DNA of 64,000 bases from Lanius collurio (lineage: Eukaryota > Chordata > Aves > Passeriformes > Laniidae). The notes below the pieces were generated by a model that worked only from the letters and a program-made list of their open reading frames with translations, made no database searches and was not told where the DNA came from. The stretch covers positions 17,753,465-17,817,464 of the forward strand of contig JACBWW010000020.1 of NCBI GenBank assembly GCA_020086605.1, read 5' to 3'. The position numbers were made by a program, and so were the translations under genes. Positions 12,494-24,890 of the stretch are shown in pieces. The stretch's first letter is position 1. Every line of letters begins with the position of its first letter.

Positions 12494-13887
12494 GTAGGTT
12501 TCAATCTGCTGTTAATCATGATAAATAGGTAATGCAAATACAGGCCAGACAGGAAAGAAGACAAGAAATGCCATTCTAGACATAGGTTCAGCTCCTGCTT
12601 TTCAACGTGTTACAAGACAGAGGAGTAGGCTTACTGGAAATCTGACTTGGGAAATACTGTGTTTTGTTCTTATACTGAAAGAAAATATTATTTTTATTAC
12701 TATTTTGCTATAATGTCACACTACAGTACTGTTGGTCCCTATCCCTTTCCAAAACAGCCCTGTGTTCCTCTTGTCTCCTCAAGCCCTGATGACACACACA
12801 ACTCCCATTCTGCCATCCAACACAGACCCACTGCGTGCTGAAAAAACAGTTCAGTACCAAATCCCATTGCATTATCTCTCTCTCAAGAGAGGGCAGTGAC
12901 ACATTTCTCTCTACCCCCCTTGCCTATTTTCCCAAAACCTGCGGTAACATCTCAGTCTGCAATTTTCATCCCTCCTACAAACATGGCTACAACTGGTCAA
13001 CGATTTCAAAAGCTACTGGTGAGTATGTAAGGAAAGAATGAGAGAAAACAAGGAAAGAGCATAAATCACATTTTCTTAGGAAATTAGGCTTAAAAAAAGG
13101 CAACTCCCTACAGCTTTTAATTGAGGAAAAATTCCTAGGTTTTTTCTGAGCCAAGAGAAATCAGCAGATTTTGGCAAAATATTTTTTTATTTATCTATTT
13201 ACAACTTCATACATAGGTTTCAAACAAAGCTTTGGGAAACTATGGACCGGGAAAGTTACCACATGAAACAAGACAGGTTTTTTCTCCTAATACATCTTGA
13301 GGCTTTTGGATGACTGATGAAAATCCAAACCTTTAACATGTCTCTAGTAAGAGTAAACTGAAAAATTACGTACCTTCTACCTTAGCACACCAGCAGGAGT
13401 TTACCTTCTCTGTATTCACAACCATCTTCTCAACAGCAAACACTAAACTCCTGGAACATTATTCTGCCAGGGTGCTCATCAGTAATAGCCAAACCTCAAC
13501 AGACAGTTGCTGAAATTGCATTTAACATGCAATGCAATAGCCACCAAACACTTCAAATGCCCTTAAATGCCAGATTTACTTTATTTAATATTTCATTAAA
13601 AACTTTATTCAAATGTAAAAACGGAGACTTATGTTTTATTTATAACACCAGCAGGATTCTGTAATATTGAAATATTTGAAATATTAAATTAGCTGTATTA
13701 ATGTATTTTGAAGTATATATTTTTTTTAGGCAGCTTAGTATCTCATACTCTCATTAAGATTATAATTTAAGATGTAAAAATATGTATTTCCTCAGCTTTT
13801 CTAATGTACATTAGGAAACTCACACATTAACCTCCTACAAGAGCCACTTTTTACAGGCCAGCCTGGCTCCTCTATGTTCACAAATAC

Positions 13888-13974
13888 TTGCCCCAATGAA
13901 GAAAGTGCTGAAACTTTCCGGAGATCTACCACTTTGGCAGATGATGACAGCTTACAGGATCTGGGATCATTCTT
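13888..13974 (-). other. Splice-flanked open segment, possible exon
   Basis: The minus strand has a very good acceptor (gtatctccatttcttgcag) followed by 29 open codons in phase 0 (K-N-D-P-R-S-C-K-L-S-S-S-A-K-V-V-D-L…) up to a moderate donor, CAA|GTATTT. The frame stays open for another 29 codons beyond that donor. No family recognised. Confidence 0.2.
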
Positions 13975-16900
13975 CTGCAAGAAATGGAGATACACTCACA
14001 AACTTGTGGAGCTACAATCTAAAAACATCTTGTAGATGAGACCATTAGCAATACTATTCCTTACTATAAAGCACTTAAAATTCTGACATCATGCTGGATG
14101 ATCAGCTCATTCCAAGGTATTCCTCCTTTTATACGTGTCCCACACCAAGACCACTACCATGCAATGTGTTTAGTTAAGTTCTGCTGCCTGCTCTGGCTGT
14201 AATAGGCAGCACAACTGCCAAAGCAGTACAGTCTTCACTAAAACAGGGCACAAAAAGGGGATTCCATACAAAAGGATCTACAGTTCTTAAGTCCCAAAGC
14301 CAGGGAGAGTTGCATCACTCAGCAAGACTCTTACAAAAGTTAATAGAGATGCAAACTATGTAAGTAATCAGTGAACACAGTATTTTGCCTTCACCTTCAC
14401 CTGTTTCTGAAAGCCTAGGGCACAGGCAAGGTTAGTAGTCACAATCCTGGTCCCTTGTCCTTGTTTGTACACACAGCTAAACTTTTTCCAACAAACCAGG
14501 AGTAATATATTCTTTTAACATGTCAGCAGGGGAAAAGATGTGCTCTCATTTTGTCCAGCAGCACAGGGTTACAGCACACTAACCTGGAACACAGAAAGTG
14601 GAAAGCCAATCTCTACCCAGCCAAATTACAGGTGTTTAAACCATAATCTCTCAGCAGGCTCTGCACTGCACTGGGAAGATGCATCGACTCCTAACTTCTC
14701 ACTTCAGTGGCAATTTTCAGAATATGGAAGCAAAAATAAAAAGTAAAGCTTTTCTGGACAGAGCAGCACCAGCAATATGCATGCCTCTCTAGGGAGAAGG
14801 GCAACAAATGAGACACAAATTATGGTTTCCAGTTCATAATGCCACTCAAAATTTTTAACAGAACACAGGCCAGAATACAGGCACACACATCATCTCCTTT
14901 TCCTCCAAGAAAACAACTGGCCTACTATAGCTCTTTAGCCCAATTAGATTTTAATCATCTTATCTGCAAGGAAAAGTGAGGTTCTAGGCTTTGGAGTTTT
15001 GTGGGTTTGTTGTTTATTTTGGGCGTTTTTATTTTTTAAAGGAGACATGAACAAAACCTCTTCCTCCTCACTCCTTTGTGCTTCTGAGCAAAAGGGAGAG
15101 TTGCCACAGGGTTTTGGTCCAAGTCCAATTCCATAGGTGTGCCTGAGGTGTGGTTTGAACATGCCTTTGAACAAGTGAAGGCCTAATTTACAGATTGCCT
15201 AATTTATGAATAGTAAATAGATTTAGAAGCCAAGATGCTCAGTTATGATAAGATTCTGGAAGATGTGAATGAGAACAAAACTTTAATGTTCAACTCTGGA
15301 AAGCTTCACTAATGAAAACCTAGAAACCTCTAACATGGCTACAAATTTTATTTGGGGCTGGACACACAAAATCCACCTAAATCTATTTTGACTCCTCTAT
15401 ATTATTTTATGGATCTGGCCATATACCAAAATAACATACAGCAAAAACCATCTCAGAGGTACCTGCAAATATCCTTTTTAATAGAGCTCTAGAAGGACCT
15501 CTTTAGAAAAATGATATCGCATACATTTATTTTAAAATTCCACTTTAATTGGATCTGTCTTACTCCAATAAGTGTTTTCTTCTGTTTTAACAAAAGCATA
15601 ATAGTCTAACGCCGCTTATCTTGTAGTACCAGGCTGTCATTATCAGTAAAATGACATTAGCTTCAAAAGTGAAGCCTTCTCACATACCCTGAGATTATCA
15701 AATACACAGTTTTAGGAACAAAGCATTGAAGTAGCCACATTTATGCCTAATTTGGCTATGTTTTTATCATGAATATGAGGAATGCCCATAGTATCTACTA
15801 AGCTTCAAAAGCATCACACTCTAAATATAAGTCATTATCAGTTTTAAATCTCATATATATAACTAATTTTTAAGGATCTATATTTAATAAAATATTCATA
15901 CTACTAATGATAATATTATCAGCAATATACTCCGCAATGTTTCTCAGAACATCACTACACAATAAGGAAACTAATTCATTGATTTTAATGACAAAATGTA
16001 ACTGCTGGAAACAGTCCAAAGTGTGCAGCTTTAAACTGCTGAAAGAATCCGTGAAGCTTTGTTGCTTCCACATAATATTAAATATATGACAACCACAGAG
16101 GACCAAAATGTTTTATGTATATGATTATATATTCTAAAAGTGGCTATAAAAAAGAATTTATAATATACACAAAAAGAATGGCAAGAGAACATTAAGACTA
16201 TAAATTTAAACACTCAGGCATGAGGTATGCCAAAATTAAAGTGGCTTTTACATGACAAAGGAATTTTGTGGCAGCACTAGAGATAGAGAATTCAATCCTT
16301 CAGGGCAGCACTCAGCTGCATGAATCCTGAGTCTCCTTTCTCTTCCATGATTTTGCATTTCACATCTTTTAAGTCCTTCAACAAATAAACAGTGTAATGT
16401 CTGACAGAGTTTCAAATTATTACAGATTCCCACTGAGTTAACAAAATAACCAACTATACTAGTAAGTTCGTTTCCCCACATGGACCACCCACAGAAGTGA
16501 ATGAGGTACCTTCCCAACAGATATAGCCAAACTTGCTTGAGCCAGAGTTACAGAGAGACACTGGAATCTTTCATTTCAGATTCTGCTAAGGGACTGAAGT
16601 TGGGGCTTCCAACACATCTTTTTATTCTGAAAGACCGCTAAATCCAAAATAATAATACCAATACTACTAACAATAATTCAGTATTAGCTTAAGATGAGAG
16701 AAACAGTTGAATGGTTTGGTCACTACCTGTAGTCTCACACTTTTTTCCCTCCTCTAGAGATAAAGCTACTGTAAAACAGCTGCTGTTCTCCCAACAGCCC
16801 GGTGACCCTCCTGGTTTTGTGCCACCCCTTCAGTGGTGAAGCAGCTCATTAACAGTGAAAGGTTAAAAATAATTTGCAAAGTAAATAAACAGAAAGTAAG

Positions 16901-19747
16901 AATGGCAGGAACAACCACTACTGTCTTTGCTATGCCACTGCCTATAATATCACCAATCCTCAGAAACAATTCTGCATCTGCTTTCTCATTCACCCTTTAC
17001 AGTATCCACAGTTCACAGGGAAGCTAGCACTTTAAAAAGGCTGAAACACTAAAATGAACTTTTCTTTACTTCAGAGATCTGCCAAAGTCTTTGCCTCAAG
17101 AAAAACTAACTCATTACACTGTGAGGAAAAGGTACTTTTCAGCTGTAATTCCACTTCTTCTGAATTATATTTTGTATTTAAAACTTTATTAGGATACTAA
17201 TTTTCTATTCTTAGAAGAGAGCTATCCATAGTCTTCATCTATTAAACTAAGTTGAAACCATGAGGCACTGACAACAAATTATATGTATCTCCTAAAGGAA
17301 AGCACTGATAAAAATGAGCTGCTTTCAAATGAAGAAATTACCTAGTGAAGAAAATTGCGTTTTTGATTCACAACTATTTTCAACAAAACCTTATTGTTTT
17401 TAATAAAAAATTCACTACTTTCCAAGTTGATAAAAACATTTCATATAAAGAACATGTGGAGAAGGTAGGGGGCAATAACTCTACTAGTTTATATCTTCAA
17501 CTTTTTGCAGAAATTCAAATACAGGGGAGAAAAAAGCAAAAGCTCAAAGCTTTTAAAAGCTGCAATTTCTTTTGCAATACCAATCCAACCATGAAGATTC
17601 ATTACTTCTGTGAAATTCTATACTAAGAAGCTAATTAACCAACACTACAAATTAAATTTAAAGTAATTACCACTCAGTTTTTAAATTGCTTAGTACAGAG
17701 AGAGTAAAGTTACCTACAGCAGAGGGTTTGGGGTCCTTAGAAGAGCACTAGTAATGAAAACACTTCTTTCCTCACATTCTTTTATTTTGCCTAAATGTGT
17801 TAAACTTTTCCATGTAAGAACATGAAGCGGAAGAAATAAAAAAACAAGACATGGCTGAATAGCACCTTAAACTATTAAATATCAACCCGGAAGTTTGGGG
17901 TTTTTTTCCCTGTTTGAATTGTTTGTTAAGAATCAGTAACCCTTGCCTTACCAACAAAATTCTCAGACAAGTTGCCATATTCTACAAAAAGAACCTAAAC
18001 CAAATACCTTATGTCTGGTAATCTGAAAGCAGTGTCCGTAACAAGTTTGAGGAAGTATCCTAAGTGGAAATATATGAAAATTAATAGTTTAATTAAAAAA
18101 ATATTTAAAAGCATAGTTACTTTCACGTAGAATCCCTGTATTACAACAATCAAACACTGTCCAATTTCAAATAACAGGCCCAAATCCCATGGATTTTTAT
18201 AAATAAAGTCAATGCTATTTCTGTAAAACTGAACATTGTGAAACAACTGTAACTGTTCACACTGAACTTTGCCAGGACTACCACAGTTGAGGTGTATTTC
18301 TGAAGTACTTCTTTCACTAAGGTATTTGCTTAAACAATACTCTTGCCTCCTGACACACCTGTTACCCACAGAAATTATATAGGTTAAATATAACCACATT
18401 AAAAAGAAAAAAAAAAAAAAACAAAACCAAACAAAACCAGTAGTTAATTTTAACCTGGATTATTTCCTCAAGCTAGTTACGGGACACAACTCCAAGAACC
18501 GTTCTGCTGGTCCAGCTGAAGCAAGAAAGAGGCAGGCAAGGTCAAGTCAATACTGCCACCAAAAGCACTGCTTGTCAACCAGTCATTTAAGAAAAAATAC
18601 TTCAAGGACTTAGATCAGGTTCTACGATCAGCCACTCAGCCTCTACCTGCCATTTCATATTCCAGCCAAAACCGTACCAGACTTTCCCTGTGCTTCTTGG
18701 TAGGTTAACGCTTACCAGCACATGAAAATAACAGCCTTACAAAATTCTCACTGCAAATACGGTTCACTAGTTCACAAGCACTCCTCTTGATGGAAAAAAA
18801 CCCCAACATTTCCAATTTATATCGAGGCCTAAAGTAGCTGGAATTTGAAAGTGAAACCAATCAGAAATCCTGATCCACCTTTACCAAACACAAAATTGAA
18901 GTACCACGGATTTCCAGTCCCTCGCTGGTCGTATTTCACACCTGCATGCATGGAGTATTTAACACACTGACTTTAAGACCGCAGTAACTCAAAAAAGGGC
19001 TGGGGGCTACTGAAGATCTCTCAGGTTTCAGGAGCGTAAACACGCTGCAGTTACCGCAATAAAGTTATCGGAACAAATAAAAAAAAAGGGAAAAGAAAAA
19101 TTAAATTGCGAAGTGCATACGCAACCCCGCAGCTCCAGCCCACCTGCCGCAGGGACAGCGCCGGGCACGCTCCCGCCACCGCCCGGAGCCCGAGGCCCCG
19201 CAGAGCTGTCCCGCCGCGGGGAGGGCCCGCGGCCGAGCGGGCACCGACCGCCGCCCGTCCGCCGTGTAAACACCTGCGCTCCGCAGGGCCGCCGCGCAAA
19301 CCTCCCCCGCGCGTGGGACGGCGGGGGCGGGCGGGTTCCCCCGCGCCCGCGGGACGAGCCGCGGGGGGAGGTGCCGCCCGCAGCTCTGCTCGGTCCGGCG
19401 CGGCCCGGCCCGGTGGATGCCGGGGAGTCCCGCGCCCGCCCTGCCCGGTTCGCGGGCGCAGGGCCAGGCGGGCAGCGCTCCCGACGCGCCCGGGAGTTGT
19501 GACAGGAGCAAAGTGGGTCACCGGGCCTAGCGGGTGCCCCGCGAGCGCCCCCCGCCCCCGGCCGCGGCCGTGCCCGCCCAAGGGCAGCCGCTGCACTCCC
19601 GCCCCGCCGGTTCGCGGCGGGAGACACGCCGGCACTGTCAAACTTCCACCGCTCTCCTCCGCGCCGTGCCCCCACCTTCCCCTCGCCACCACACACCGGG
19701 GCCCGGCGGGTCCGCCCGCACCGCTTCGCGCCGCGCTCGCTGCTCAC

Positions 19748-19933
19748 CTGGCCCCGCGCTGCCGCTGCCCGCCCGCGCTGCCCCGGCGAGCGCCGTTCCC
19801 CGCGCGCAGCCCCGCGCCCGCCGGCACTGACTGACTGAGCCTCCTCCTCCTGCTCCTCCGGCGGCGGCACCAACAGCACCCGGGCCCGGGAGTCCCCCCG
19901 ACACCACCGCGCCTGCGCCGCCGAGCCCCCACG
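19748..19933 (-). other. CLOCK: Inferred untranslated first exon of CLOCK
   Basis: The minus strand reads GGAGGAGGCTCAGTCAGTCAG, then GC-rich sequence and GGGGCCAG|GTGAGCA, a consensus splice donor whose last exonic base is 19,748. No conserved start codon context precedes the donor, so the exon is taken to be 5' untranslated, as known for CLOCK in other vertebrates. The right (5') end is unknown because the assembly gap begins at 19,934; the coordinate given is only the limit of visible sequence. The gene name rests on synteny, not on similarity. Confidence 0.5.
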
Positions 19934-20274
19934 NNNNNNNNNNNNNNNNNNNNNNNNNNNNNNNNNNNNNNNNNNNNNNNNNNNNNNNNNNNNNNNNNNN
20001 NNNNNNNNNNNNNNNNNNNNNNNNNNNNNNNNNNNNNNNNNNNNNNNNNNNNNNNNNNNNNNNNNNNNNNNNNNNNNNNNNNNNNNNNNNNNNNNNNNNN
20101 NNNNNNNNNNNNNNNNNNNNNNNNNNNNNNNNNNNNNNNNNNNNNNNNNNNNNNNNNNNNNNNNNNNNNNNNNNNNNNNNNNNNNNNNNNNNNNNNNNNN
20201 NNNNNNNNNNNNNNNNNNNNNNNNNNNNNNNNNNNNNNNNNNNNNNNNNNNNNNNNNNNNNNNNNNNNNNNNNN
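19934..20274. other. Assembly gap in CpG island
   Basis: 341 ambiguous bases sit inside the most GC-rich part of the island, as expected where sequencing fails on extreme GC. The transcription start of the leftward gene may lie inside it. Confidence 1.
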
Positions 20275-20322
20275 GCACTGCAACCCGCGGCACCCCGGGG
20301 CCGCCGCTGCCGCCGCCGCGCG

Positions 20323-20420
20323 TGCGCAGGGACGGGACACCGGGGAGGCGATCCCCGCTCTGCGCGCGCGCCGCGCCACACATGCGCAGGGGCGTGATGG
20401 GCGTGCGTGTGCTGCGCAGG
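20323..20420. promoter_or_regulatory. Three TGCGCAGG (NRF1-like) motifs
   Basis: Identical octamers TGCGCAGG occur at 20,323-20,330, 20,383-20,390 and 20,413-20,420, spaced 60 and 30 bp. They resemble half of the NRF1 palindrome GCGCAYGCGC, common in bidirectional CpG promoters. Binding is inferred. Confidence 0.5.
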
Positions 20421-20484
20421 CGCGGTGGGCGCGCGCCTCCCTGACCTCGGCTCACCTCGCCTCGCCTCACCCCGCGGCCGGAGG

Positions 20485-20494
20485 AAATGGCGGC
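20485..20494 (+). promoter_or_regulatory. YY1-type element
   Basis: AAATGGCGGC matches the YY1 consensus AAnATGGCGGC. Such sites typically lie just downstream of a transcription start and point in the direction of transcription, which here would be rightward, away from the inferred CLOCK exon. Confidence 0.5.
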
Positions 20495-20720
20495 GCGGAG
20501 CCGCGGTGACCCCCGGGCGGGCAGCGGGCACCGCGGCCCTTCATCGCCCGTTCCACCACGGCGAACCCGGCACGGAACGCGGCCACACGCGCATTCCCAA
20601 AGCGGAACAAGCGGCATCCCGCGTGCTCTCCGGGAAGTGCCCCCCGAGCTATTTAGGGGTTCAAGGAAGCTGTCCCAGCCGTGGTCCGTCGTTTCTTCCT
20701 TCCTGTGCGTGAACTGGTGA
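20487..20720 (+). other. Possible rightward first exon (ORF from YY1 ATG)
   Basis: The ATG within the YY1 motif opens a 77-codon frame starting M-A-A-R-S-R-G-D-P-R-A-G-S-G. In CpG islands long open frames arise from composition alone, and no convincing splice donor (only GCG|GTGACC and CTG|GTGAAA) was found. It is listed as a possible start of a divergent transcript, not as a proven protein. Confidence 0.15.
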
Positions 20721-21071
20721 AACTTCCCAGAACGGCAGCGAACAGACGTGTCTGCCTCAGCCTTTTTGTGTGTACGAGGCTTTTCATACCATTCGATAAA
20801 TGCGCGGCGACTATTTAAACATAAACCTGTTACGCCTGCAGCAGAACATAGCGGCGAGCTGTTTTCTGTAAAATAACATGCTTGGGGGTAATATTGTGTA
20901 AGTAATCCCATTTTTTTCCTCTCAGTTTCAAGGATCTTATTTTGCAGTTGATACTTGAATAGCAATATATGTAAAAGTATCTACAGAAGTTTAATTCGTG
21001 TGTATGTCTAGAATGAAATAAAGAACTTGACTACAAATTATCATGGATTTCCTTTCTGTCAAACTTTTCAG

Positions 21072-21239
21072 GTCGTTCAGTTTCCCAATCTGATTCACAA
21101 TTGTGACCAAAGTCTTACACAAAGATACTATAGGGACAGGAGCTTCTTCACCGCTAGTGCTCCCAAAAAGCTAACCATGAACTTTTCCACCAGAAGAATT
21201 CTAAAAAGCGTTAATAAAAGCACTTATTTTTGTTACTGA
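21072..21239 (+). other. Plus-strand exon-like segment
   Basis: A strong acceptor (tttcctttctgtcaaacttttcag) precedes 55 open codons ending in TGA at 21,237-21,239 (starting V-V-Q-F-P-N-L-I-H-N-C-D, with Q-R-Y-Y-R-D-R-S-F-F inside). An AATAAA lies at about 21,213, before the stop. It could be a terminal exon of a transcript diverging from the CpG island. No family recognised. Confidence 0.2.
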
Positions 21240-22001
21240 TTCTAATACCCTAATTCTAGCTTTCAGTTGAGGAAAACGTGACAAAAGGAAAACTAATAAT
21301 ATTATTACTCGTACAAAGGATAACACTCTTATGATGAAGTGTAGTAGAGATAATAGGATACAGCAGGAATGGAATATCCAGGAGAAAATGCGGGAATATT
21401 TTCAAATGCATAATTATCAGAACTAGAGTACGGCAAAGAAACCGGAGGCTAAAAATAACATCAGGCTGTATTTCTCAAATTTGCCGGAATATCTTTAGTA
21501 ACCAGTGATAATTTTTCAGAAAAGGTAGAGGTGCTGCTCTATCTCTTCACACCTTGTGTGAATGGGAGCATAACACCTACTTACTGCAATGTTACAGTAA
21601 CAAATTACTCTGACAAGATCAAAAGAGGCAACACAGCTGTGGAGATGACACACGTTTGCATTTTCTGCCAAAGCTGTGGCCCAAGCAAAGTCATTTTTTA
21701 AATTCTACTTCTCTTTGGGAAGTATTTTATAGGATCCTGAAGGGTCAGGACAGCTTAGAGGTGGTGTGGTGGTTTTGTGAAGCTATTCTAGAAATACTAT
21801 TACTCTGCTTGTCATCAGTGTGAGTTTGCTGTGTAATGATAGCTCTGTTTCACTCACACGGGCTGTGTGACAACCAATAACTTTTAAACAATGCCAAATT
21901 AAGAGCAGCAGATCTTTTGTGAATTGGTAAATGATGGGGTTGGGCCGGAAATGCAGAACTTTCCAGTGCACTTCCATTAACTACAGCCATTTTTCCTACA
22001 G

Positions 22002-22158
22002 AAATGCCATCACCATCCCGCATATGATACACTTCAGAGCCACTGAACAACCACCTGCTCAGTGTGTTCCTTTTCGATCCACAATGGCCTATTCAAAAGA
22101 GGATCTGTTTGAGGAAACTGATTTTGAAACTAAATTTCACATCACTCCAGAATACTAA
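22002..22158 (+). CDS. Candidate terminal coding exon, unknown protein
   Basis: The plus strand reads an excellent acceptor (actacagccatttttcctacag) followed by 51 open codons and TAA at 22,156-22,158. The peptide runs N-A-I-T-I-P-H-M-I-H-F-R, then E-Q-P-P-A-Q, M-A-Y-S-K-E-D-L-F-E-E-T-D-F-E-T-K, and ends F-H-I-T-P-E-Y. Its acidic/aromatic, proline-bearing composition is protein-like and unlike the translated noise around it. It would start in phase 2. I do not recognise the family. With the CpG island 1.5 kb upstream it could be the last exon of a small gene head-to-head with the inferred CLOCK. No nearby AATAAA was seen after the stop, which weakens the case. Confidence 0.3.
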
Positions 22159-24890
22159 AATGAGTGGATGTTGTCTTGAAAGCCTGTCACAATCCACATA
22201 ATCCTTGTAAAGTAAGGTTGGCTAACATTCCTGGAGTCTTTTCTTCCAAACATTGTAACTGACTCAACACCAGAAATATCTGGTTTTAAGGTGCAGATTA
22301 CCTTGGATTTTGCTGCTGCTTTGTCATATCTGATGGCTGTGGTTACAGCCATGTGGTCACATTGTTTGGACAAAGACAGGGTCACCAAAAGGGAGGTTTG
22401 GCTCTTTTCCTGTTGCATCTGCTTCCACTGTCACACGCTGCCTGTGCCCCTTGCAGCAGCCACAGCAGTGGGAGGGAGGCTCGCTGCTAAGAGGAAGCAA
22501 TGCTACTTTTATAGCAGCCAGCCTTGATACTTGGAAGTGACTGTGCAATCGTATCTAAAGTCCCTGATGACCTATTTACATTTAAAACTACTAGCTAACG
22601 TTCTAGTTTGAAGTGGCAGATAACAGCTTAATAAGCCATTGTGTCTGAAATGCATCTCCTAGTTACCTCTTTGAATCTGCAGAACAAAAACTTCCAGAAG
22701 TGGTATCTACCAGTAGGTATCTAACAGTAGGTTTACCAAAGGAGTAAAAAAACATATTTGAACTAATTTATGTCAGAACAAATTATCCTAATTAAAATTT
22801 TCTTGAGCAGGACAAGGTTTCATCACATCAGTGTTTTTTGTGTTGTCCAACTTCTCCTGTAAAAACAAGTCACAATTTATTCTGATAATTGCAATAAATT
22901 ATCCCAAGAGAAAAAGGAACTGGCTTTTAATAAAGACCGAGATGCATCTTGCAACAACAAAAATTAGAGCCAACCCAACTTTATCTCAGTAAAATATCTA
23001 ACCATGAAATTGCAAAATACCTGTGCTTAGGCAATATTCCTACCACAGAATTACATAAATTCTATACAAAATCTTTTCTTTTTGCAGACCTTTTTTTTCT
23101 TTCCAAAATAATCAAATACCTTTTAAACCTTTAAAGAGTGGCCTTTAGATATAATGATGACAAAAACCATAAAAATTTTACATAATGTGAATTATTTAAA
23201 AATATTTCTCATACTTTCTGCTTTCAGATATATTTCCCCGTGTTCAGCTATTCCAATGAACCTGCCTTGTATTTCACCAATTTATATACAAATTTGCATA
23301 ACTGAGACTTTTCCTGATGGGCTTTTGATTTGTTCAAGTCAAAGGGGAAATAAAGGTAGAATAATCCTGTTAGACTTCTCCCAATGAGAAAAAAATGTGC
23401 AAACAAACAGTGGACACCACTTTCCCAGTGAAATGCAGAGATCTCAGTAAGGTTACCTACATGGTGATAAGCATGCACAGCAAAATAAATCTTCCATGTG
23501 TTTGAACAAAAGTGAACGATTAACTCTCACAAAGTGAATTAACAAATTGAGATTGTTCAGATGCTCTGTGATTCCATTGCCTCCAAACAATTGCTATTTC
23601 ATTAGTCTCTTGTATTTAATTTTTCTAGGTATTGTATTTTAATTGCCAGTTCAATTCTTTGTATTGAAGTATTCTACATCTTTCACAAGAATGTAATTAC
23701 CTTGGCCAATAAAGATTAATTATAACCCAAACATTCTCTGGAGCATTTGTAAACTTCTTTTTCATGCTGCTTTCCACAGTATGCAGAAGCTTACTTCTCT
23801 TATCTTCCCATACTTTTGCCTCCTCTGAAGACATTTCCACTCCTGCAAGTGTTGCTGCCTAATTAGAAAGTAAAAATAATAATAAGCATCTTTGGAACAT
23901 TTTACTTGCATTTTAAAATAATATCTAGTGCAGCTCAATTACTTAAATTATTTGAGTAACTCTTGAGCTTGAGGTCTTATAATTTTAGAGCTAGAAATGC
24001 TTCTATGCCAATCTTTATTCAATAATATAACATTAAAATAAATTTTCTTATTTAATCAGTGCCAAATTTGGGAAACTTGAGTAACAAACAAATTGTTTGT
24101 TTAGCATTTATCATTTGAGATGATGCAAGAAAACATTAGAGCAGCTACTAAATATTTGTACGATTCTGAAAATGAGATTAGTTTAAGGAGGAATTACAGT
24201 ACTTTTACTAGTATTTACCAGACAGTTTTAAAATAATGAAAACTGGAATCTAAAATCAGTAGGTGGCAGTCTTTGTCTGTAAAAATGCTTGCAAGGTAGA
24301 AAAGGAAAACGCTTTACTGAAATTTGTTGAACTAAAAGCAGCTATTAATTGCACTAACAGAAAGCCACTGTAGAATTGCTTTTCACAAAAAAATTAAATA
24401 ATATATGTACAATGTTATTATACTCTAGCAACAATACATGATAGTTTTGATTCACAACTTCCACATACTTCTGTGAATTGTTTTCTTTCTCTGAGAGTAC
24501 AGCACTAGATACATAGTGTTAGTCCTAGAATTATTTTAGTCATTGTAACAATGCAACAGGAGTAAGTACAGGTAAAATCTAGACAGAGGAAATGTTTTAA
24601 TCACATTAGCTTTTCTATTTTGTGTAAACTGCAAGTTTCATTTTTCTTAGTTACAATAAAATGCTGTGCAGAACTCAGCAGAGTACCTTGTAAAATATGT
24701 ACAAAAATATATATGTGAATGTCTGGTGTAGCAACAATTGCTAAAGTCTTAGTACAAGGTGCCAAAGTTTTCTGAACTCAAATTCATAAACACATTGTAC
24801 AGTACTGTAAGTAAAATGATTGGTGTGCTCCTATTAAATAGTTGAATGAGGTGGGTTGTGTCACAGTTATGCCTAAGAACAGTGTGCTGT
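22159..24890. other. Non-coding AT-rich stretch
   Basis: I see no exon, repeat family or regulatory structure here. In particular the thioredoxin-like exons expected for PDCL2 were looked for on the minus strand and not found. Confidence 0.5.

Larger units (their letters stand above)
1..19747 (-). other. CLOCK: Inferred 5' intronic region of CLOCK
   Basis: This AT-rich tract lies downstream of the minus-strand splice donor in the CpG island and carries no recognisable protein-coding exon of CLOCK; I looked for the bHLH and PAS exons by eye and did not find them. The assignment rests on synteny: PDCL2-like and NMU sequences follow on the same strand in the order known from other vertebrates, where CLOCK has untranslated first exons separated by long introns. 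It contains one CR1 copy, a TG/AG microsatellite, A- and T-runs, and a few open splice-flanked segments listed separately. Apart from those, I see nothing structured in 2,431-12,021 or 12,069-19,100. Confidence 0.5.
19120..20700. promoter_or_regulatory. CLOCK: CpG island promoter, inferred CLOCK
   Basis: Base composition switches abruptly from AT-rich DNA to very GC- and CpG-rich DNA at about 19,120 and back at about 20,720, typical of a housekeeping-type vertebrate promoter. It has a leftward splice donor at 19,748, clustered TGCGCAGG motifs (NRF1-like) and a YY1-type AAATGGCGGC. I saw no CACGTG E-box in the sequenced parts, and 341 nt of its centre are missing. Identity as the CLOCK promoter is inferred from its place next to PDCL2-like and NMU sequence on the same strand. 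The density of rightward features suggests it may also fire to the right. Confidence 0.75.

Noticed and set aside
1..19000. CLOCK coding exons (bHLH, PAS, poly-Q)
   Set aside because: Looked for on the minus strand and not seen; they must lie left of the window if the CLOCK inference is right.
19106..19834. 242-codon plus-strand open frame in the CpG island
   Set aside because: Low-complexity Arg/Pro/Ala composition on the strand opposite the splice donor; compositional artefact.
19028..20965. Very long minus-strand open frame through the CpG island
   Set aside because: It runs through the N gap and is a by-product of GC-rich composition; the region behaves as a promoter and untranslated exon.
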